Made by a program: the position numbers and the translations under genes | The notes under the pieces: model-generated | What the model saw: the letters and a program-made list of their open reading frames with translations, nothing else | The model's database searches: none | Told to the model about the DNA's origin: nothing | NCBI RefSeq assembly: GCF_019331725.1 | Contig: NZ_JAHBBF010000016.1 | Span: 1 to 56,154 of the forward strand | Direction: 5' to 3' | From: Bifidobacterium saguinibicoloris | GTDB taxonomy: Bacteria; Actinomycetota; Actinomycetes; Actinomycetales; Bifidobacteriaceae | Length of the DNA stretch: 56,154 nt | Shown: piece by piece, positions 51,529 through 56,154 of the stretch | How positions within the stretch are numbered: the stretch's first letter is position 1 | Layout: each line of letters starts with the position of its first letter

Positions 51529-53061
51529 GTGACCCAAGACAGCACCTCGTCCATCATCCTCGACCCCACCAAGGCCGCATTCGGCCCGGAGGAGACCACC
51601 GATTCGCTGGGCGTCACGCACTTCATCGGCATCGGCGGCGCAGGCATGAGCGTGCTCGCCGAAATGCTGCACCAGCGCGGAGTGAAGGTCGGCGGCTCCG
51701 ACCGCGCCCACAGCGCCAAGACGGACCGTCTCGAAACGCTCGGCATCCCCGTGGCATACGGGCAGCGGGCCGAGAACGTGGCCGACGCGGACACGGTCGT
51801 CTACTCCAGCGCCATCAAGCCGGACAATCCGGAGATCGTGGCAGCGCACGCTCGCGGCGCCCGCATCGTACACCGCAGCGACATCCTCGCCCTGCTCATG
51901 CACGGCCGCCGGGCGGTCACCGTGGCGGGAGCGCACGGCAAGACCACCACGAGTTCCCTGCTCTCGCACATCCTCACCTCGGCCGGACTCGACCCGAGCT
52001 TCGCGATCGGCGGATCCATCCAAGGCGCCGACGGCAAGGCCATCGACGGCGGACACGTCGGCCAGGGCGACGCCCTCATCGCCGAAGCGGACGAATCGGA
52101 CGGCAGCTTCGAGAAATACCGTCCCGAACTGACCATCATCACCAACTGCGAGGCGGACCACCTCGACCATTACGGGGACGAGGCGCACTACCGCGCCGCA
52201 TTCGTCGAACACGCCGGACACGTCACCGGACACGTCATCGTCTGCGTGGACGAACCGAACGGCCTCGCCGTGCTCCGCGCGCTCGAACCGGATGTCGCCA
52301 AGAAGGCCATCGCCTACGGCACGCCGACCGAACAGGAACTGGGCGACCTCAACGGGGCCTCGTACGTGCGTATCGAATCGGAGCAGGAGACGGCCGGAAC
52401 CGGCGTGGAACGGTTCATGCTCCACCTGCCGGACGCCGTCACCGGAAGCGGGGACCTCGAACTGCCGGTGAGCCTCGGCGTGCCCGGCCTGCACAACGCT
52501 CACAACGCCGCCGGCGCAATCAGCGCCGCGATCCTGCTGGGGGTCGAGCCCGTCACGGCGGCGCACGCCGCCGCCGGATTCCGCGGCGCGGTACGCCGGT
52601 TCCAGGTCAAGGGCGTCGTCAAGCAGGTCACCGTCGTCGACGACTACGCGCACCATCCCACCGAAATCGCCGCGCTGCTCGACGCGGCGCGCCGCCGCTA
52701 CCCGGACAGCACCATCCGCGTGTTGTTCCAGCCGCACCTGTTCAGCCGCACCAAGTTCTTCGCCCGCGAATTCGCCCAGGCGCTGTCCAAGGCCGACGAC
52801 GTGATCGTCACCGGCATCTTCCCCGCACGCGAGAAGCAGGCCGACTTCCCGGGCGTCGGCCCGCTCACCATCGTGCGTGAGGCGCAGGGCATGACCGGCG
52901 TGGAATTCCGCGCCGTCGACGACATGGAACTCGCCGCGCGCATGATGGCGATGCGCGCGCACCACGGCGACGTCGTGTTCACCGTGGGCGCCGGCGACAT
53001 CACCGACATGGACGAGGTGATTCTCCACGCGCTCGAGGCGCACCGCGAAAGCTGCGATTGA
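51529..53061 (+). CDS. murC: UDP-MurNAc L-alanine ligase MurC
   Basis: MurC starts the stem peptide by adding L-alanine. The 510-residue protein has HFIGIGGAGMSVLAEML, the P-loop VAGAHGKTTTSSLLSHIL, ITNCEADHLDHYGD and VDDYAHHPTEIAALL. GTG at 51529 is chosen because AAGGAG lies eight bases upstream; an ATG at 51475 is in frame but lacks a site. CATAAT at 51486-51491 could be a -10 element, giving murC-ftsQ a separate promoter. Confidence 0.95.
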   Translation: MTQDSTSSIILDPTKAAFGPEETTDSLGVTHFIGIGGAGMSVLAEMLHQRGVKVGGSDRAHSAKTDRLETLGIPVAYGQRAENVADADTVVYSSAIKPDNPEIVAAHARGARIVHRSDILALLMHGRRAVTVAGAHGKTTTSSLLSHILTSAGLDPSFAIGGSIQGADGKAIDGGHVGQGDALIAEADESDGSFEKYRPELTIITNCEADHLDHYGDEAHYRAAFVEHAGHVTGHVIVCVDEPNGLAVLRALEPDVAKKAIAYGTPTEQELGDLNGASYVRIESEQETAGTGVERFMLHLPDAVTGSGDLELPVSLGVPGLHNAHNAAGAISAAILLGVEPVTAAHAAAGFRGAVRRFQVKGVVKQVTVVDDYAHHPTEIAALLDAARRRYPDSTIRVLFQPHLFSRTKFFAREFAQALSKADDVIVTGIFPAREKQADFPGVGPLTIVREAQGMTGVEFRAVDDMELAARMMAMRAHHGDVVFTVGAGDITDMDEVILHALEAHRESCD

Positions 53062-54089
53062 TGGCGGGACGGGTCGTCAGCTCCGGCGGGGCCGGAGCCG
53101 GGTCCGCAGACGGATCCTCCAAGCCGCGACGTGACGGCGGCGTGCCGGAGCGCAGGCCCCGCAGAACCGTATCCGGCACGCGCGGGCGTGACGGGAACGG
53201 CGGCAGGGGAGTAGCGGACTCCAAGACGCAGCCGGGCGCGTTCGTCGACGCCAGACGGCTGCGCAGCGAAGACCTCGTCGCCAAGACGCTCAAGGAGAAC
53301 TCCGGGGCGCTGGGGCTCGTCACACGCCCCAAGATCGTGGATTTCACCGCACGAGCCCGTGAACGCAAACACGCCACCGTCCGTGTGATGGCGCTGCGCA
53401 TCCTCGCCATAGTCCTCGCGGTCGCCGCCGTGACGGGATTGGGCTGGCTGCTGTTGCTGTCGCCGGTGCTTCGGCTCGATTCCTCGCAGGTCACGGTCCA
53501 GGGCGCCAACGAATGGGTGAGCGAAACCGACATCCGCTCCATCGTGGACGAGCAGGCCGGTAAATCGCTGCTGCTGGTCAACACGCAGCAGATGACGGAC
53601 AGCATGGGGTCGATTCCCGGCGTCACCAGCGCCAAGGCCACGAAACAGTACCCGCACGGACTGGCCGTCACCATCAAGGCGCAGCGTCCCGCCGCGATGC
53701 TCAAGGAGACCGGTTCCGATTCGCTGACCGCCGTGGACTCCCAGGCGCGGGTCCTCAACTCCGTGGCCGGGGCCTCGGCCACCGGAATCCCGGTCATCGA
53801 AGTGTCCAGCGTGGAGAAGGGACTGAAGAATCGGGCCGTCAAGGAGACGTTGAAGGTGCTTGACTCCCTGCCCGAGTCGCTGCGAGGGAAGATCACCAAG
53901 GTCACGGCGGATACGCAGGATTCGGTCACCACCGAGCTTGAAGGCGGCAAGCACGTCATCGTCTGGGGGGACTCGTCCGACATGAAGCTCAAGAAGGCCG
54001 TGGTCGACAAGATTCTCTCCGACCCGAACGTGATCGGTGACAAGACCCAGGTGGACGTCTCCGCGCCGTTGCGGCCCGTGCTGCGGTGA
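53061..54089 (+). CDS. ftsQ: Division protein FtsQ
   Basis: FtsQ links early and late division proteins. The 342-residue protein has a long basic cytoplasmic segment (about 110 residues), one transmembrane helix (about 114-134), a POTRA domain (QVTVQGANEWVSETDIRSIV ... LLLVNTQQMTDSMGSIPGVTSA), and an FtsQ C-terminal domain. Its start overlaps the murC stop. It ends the cluster; no ftsZ follows. Confidence 0.92.
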   Translation: MAGRVVSSGGAGAGSADGSSKPRRDGGVPERRPRRTVSGTRGRDGNGGRGVADSKTQPGAFVDARRLRSEDLVAKTLKENSGALGLVTRPKIVDFTARARERKHATVRVMALRILAIVLAVAAVTGLGWLLLLSPVLRLDSSQVTVQGANEWVSETDIRSIVDEQAGKSLLLVNTQQMTDSMGSIPGVTSAKATKQYPHGLAVTIKAQRPAAMLKETGSDSLTAVDSQARVLNSVAGASATGIPVIEVSSVEKGLKNRAVKETLKVLDSLPESLRGKITKVTADTQDSVTTELEGGKHVIVWGDSSDMKLKKAVVDKILSDPNVIGDKTQVDVSAPLRPVLR

Positions 54090-54148
54090 CGTGGTGATTC
54101 GGTGACGTGGTGATGAGGCGGTGGCCGATGAGGCCATGGCGCGCCGGG

Positions 54149-54177
54149 TTGCGATAAGTCGACTGGAGGCGTATCCT
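54149..54177 (+). promoter_or_regulatory. ssrA promoter
   Basis: TTGCGA (54149-54154) and TATCCT (54172-54177) are separated by 17 bp, about 40 bp before mature tmRNA. Confidence 0.6.
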
Positions 54178-54218
54178 GAAAAGTCCGGTCGAAAGGCCGG
54201 GGTTTGATAATTCAACAT

Positions 54219-54612
54219 GGGGATGATCGGTTTCGACGGTGACCTGTTCGTCGCAGGGAAGCGTGCCGAGAACGCCGGGTCCGCTCGTGGATGCCCCCGG
54301 CAAAAGAATAAGTGCTAAATCTAACCGCACTGAGTTCGCTCTCGCTGCCTGAGCTTCGCGCCAGGATTAACCAGTGAGCAGCCGCTCCGTTCACTCCTCC
54401 TCGTCTTCGGGAGGATGCTGAGCGTCGTTTAGAGGACTTGCTGATGAGGCTGAGCCACAGGGCCTCACCGGGACTTTGACTGCGGATATGCTCGCCAACG
54501 GTTGTCTGCGGCACAGTTGGGGGCAGAAAAACTGCCGCACGGCCAGCAGACTACGCACGTAGAAGACTGAGGGTACGGTCATCGGACCGGGGTTCGATTC
54601 CCCGCATCTCCA
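54219..54612 (+). ncRNA. ssrA: tmRNA
   Basis: tmRNA rescues stalled ribosomes. The 5' end GGGGATG pairs with CATCTCC (54605-54611), forming the tRNA-like acceptor stem, and GGTTCGATTCC near the 3' end is the T loop. The tag frame (54314-54352) begins at GCT and encodes AKSNRTEFALAA before TGA, the form expected for bifidobacteria. The 3' CCA is not encoded. The mature ends were set from the stem and may be off by a base or two. Confidence 0.96.
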
Positions 54613-54620
54613 CGGACATG

Positions 54621-54651
54621 AAACGCCGCTCCACACGGGGCGGCGTTTTTT
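54621..54651 (+). terminator. ssrA terminator
   Basis: AACGCCGCTCC pairs with GGGGCGGCGTT around ACAC, followed by a T run, nine bases after the tmRNA. Confidence 0.92.
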
Positions 54652-55007
54652 CGTTGGAATACCAACGTTTCGAGGCGTCCTCCGCGTTCTCCGGCATGCT
54701 GTTCCGGACCATAACGGACCCCTTCGGAGGGTGGTATGTGTGGTAAATGGTGTGGTAGGAAAACCATGTCAAATCGAGGCCGGGACCCGCGCATGGCTCA
54801 GGAGGGCCAAGATCAGCATCGAAGCGGAATCAAGGCAGACCGAACGCGGGAACAAACGATTCGAACGACAACTGCACGAACCGACCGGCAAAGGATGAGA
54901 ACTACCCGCGGACGGTGCCCCCGAACCTGGAATGCCCTGACAGGAGCGACTGACCCAACCCACGAAACAAAGTCCCGGCGCTCGCAGGCAGGCGCCGGGG
55001 ACGGCCC
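54652..55007. other. Gene-poor stretch downstream of ssrA
   Basis: No convincing gene is seen. Short frames here lack family features and good ribosome sites. The 3' end of ssrA is a common integration site for mobile elements, but I see no integrase gene or clear attachment repeat. Confidence 0.5.
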
Positions 55008-55988
55008 TCATTCGTTGTCTTCGCCGGAATCCTGCAACAGGGCGCTCGCCGTTTCGCGCACGAGGGAATACCGTGCCGGCCTCACGCCCAGATGTGTGAC
55101 CACGCCTGAGGTTTCAAGGCCATCGAGGGCCTGTGTGACGCGTTTACGCCCCATCCGGAGTCCCTCACCCAATTGCTTTCTGGTGACGATGTGAGGGTCG
55201 ACGCCGAACAGCTCCTCCTGAATCAGTACGGCCACGATGTCGCCTTCTTCGTTCGTCCAGGCGTTCTTGGCCTGGATGTCGTTGAGACGGTCGAGGGCGC
55301 GTGCAAGCCTATGTCGTTTTTCGGACAGGTCGTCGATGATGTGTTTCTGCGCTTCGGCGACGAATTTCATCATCCGGTAGACGAACAGGCTGGCATCCAG
55401 TCGGTTCAACGGGTGCTGCGCGTCCTCGAACGCCCTGTAGTAGCGGTCCTTGCCGTCGGAGATGACCGGGCTGAGACTGATTGCGGTGGGAATGCTCAGA
55501 TGCTGGCGCAGCTGCAGGGCGAACAGGAAACGTCCGGTCCTGCCGTTGCCGTCGTAGAACGGGTGGACGTACTCGAATGCGAAATGGCATAAGGCGGCAC
55601 GAATCAGCGGTGGAACGTCCCTGTTGCGGGAAAGCGCGAGCCATTGGGTGAGCGCGACCTTGATTTCCGATTCCGGCGTGATGCCGGTATGGATGCGGCG
55701 TCCTGTGGCCCGGTCGTCGATGTAGACGGGGCCTTTACGGAACAGGTCGCCATCCGGTTCGTCCCCGGAGGCAAGCTCGCCGGCCATGACACGGTCGTAG
55801 ATGTCCCTGATGTCCTCGAGTGTTCCGGGCATGGCGTAGCGCGCCGGGTCGTCGCTCCCAAGCGCGAGGAACAGTTTGGCGAACTCGCTGAACCGTTTGT
55901 GCGGGCCGTCGCCGACGGCGGCCTCCAACGCCTCGCTGATCTCCTTGCGTGTGGAGCGTACGCCCTCGATGCCGTTGGTGCTCTGCAT
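55008..55988 (-). CDS. Fic-domain protein, N-terminus probably lost
   Basis: Fic enzymes transfer AMP (or other phosphate-containing groups) onto target proteins. The 326-residue frame has the core motif HPFYDGNGRTGR (catalytic H142) and a C-terminal winged-helix-like segment (VTRKQLGEGLRMGRKRVTQAL). The inhibitory motif TNGIEG lies at the extreme N-terminus, whereas homologs carry about 100 residues before it. In frame upstream, codons for ARRAYLFDLIGAE run back to a TGA at about 56037, so the gene looks 5'-truncated or interrupted by a stop. The ATG used here has no good ribosome site. Activity is uncertain. Confidence 0.8.
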   Translation of the reverse strand: MQSTNGIEGVRSTRKEISEALEAAVGDGPHKRFSEFAKLFLALGSDDPARYAMPGTLEDIRDIYDRVMAGELASGDEPDGDLFRKGPVYIDDRATGRRIHTGITPESEIKVALTQWLALSRNRDVPPLIRAALCHFAFEYVHPFYDGNGRTGRFLFALQLRQHLSIPTAISLSPVISDGKDRYYRAFEDAQHPLNRLDASLFVYRMMKFVAEAQKHIIDDLSEKRHRLARALDRLNDIQAKNAWTNEEGDIVAVLIQEELFGVDPHIVTRKQLGEGLRMGRKRVTQALDGLETSGVVTHLGVRPARYSLVRETASALLQDSGEDNE

Positions 55989-56154
55989 CTCCGCACCGAT
56001 GAGGTCGAACAGATAGGCGCGGCGCGCTGTGTCTGTTCAATAGAAAGTGGGCCGTGTGAGCGTGTGGAAAGTCTCCATGTGAGCGGCAGGATTTAGTCCA
56101 CTTCGGCGTGTGGTGAGAAATGAACACCGGCCCGTCCTGCCCGGACTAGTTTCC

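Noticed and set aside
50203..53043. 946-residue minus-strand frame opposite murG and murC
   Set aside because: Antisense shadow of two clear enzymes.
54736..55194. 152-residue frame after ssrA
   Set aside because: Low-complexity basic product that overlaps the Fic gene in antisense; no integrase or other domain was seen.

Overview
The window looks like a chromosomal segment of a Bifidobacterium. The G+C content is high. Several genes appear to be transcribed without a leader, which is common in actinobacteria. There is an actinobacterial HelD, a lexA / LysM-protein / nrdR cluster, a dcw cluster with a long-tailed MraZ, and a tmRNA whose tag reads AKSNRTEFALAA. The species cannot be fixed from the sequence alone.

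Region 1 (1-13.9 kb) is a rearranged type I-E CRISPR-Cas locus. A short array (208-786) is damaged at both ends: a transposase remnant lies on its left, and a decayed IS256-family element starts exactly one spacer length after its last repeat. Next come an orphan excisionase-like HTH protein and a SWIM zinc-finger protein whose stop codon overlaps the cas3 start. Cas3, Cse1, Cse2, Cas7, Cas5e, Cas6e, Cas1 and Cas2 follow, all intact. A near-consensus promoter sits between cas3 and cse1. No array follows cas2.

Region 2 (13.9-27 kb) is an exopolysaccharide or capsule cluster. It encodes a Wzy-like polymerase, a Wzz/BY-kinase fusion, several glycosyltransferases (GT32, GT2, an Alg14/Alg13-like pair and two GT4), a flippase, an LCP ligase and a WbaP-type priming transferase. 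The priming gene and the Alg14-like gene diverge from a control region that has a run of ten G inside a putative core promoter.

Region 3 (27-37 kb) holds glycogen synthase, a single-domain ABC ATPase, an evenly spaced array of imperfect 30-base palindromes (period about 51), two overlapping zinc-ribbon genes, an SDR dehydrogenase, a CmpB-like membrane protein, the SOS locus lexA / LysM protein / nrdR with LexA boxes, and a helD-serA pair.

Region 4 (39.6-54.1 kb) is the division and cell-wall cluster: mraZ, rsmH, ftsL-like, ftsI, a MurE-like protein lacking the ATP-binding motif, murF, mraY, murD, ftsW, murG, murC and ftsQ. Four TGGGG boxes exactly 10 bp apart precede mraZ. The window ends with ssrA (tmRNA), its terminator, a gene-poor stretch and a Fic-domain gene that seems to have lost its N-terminus.
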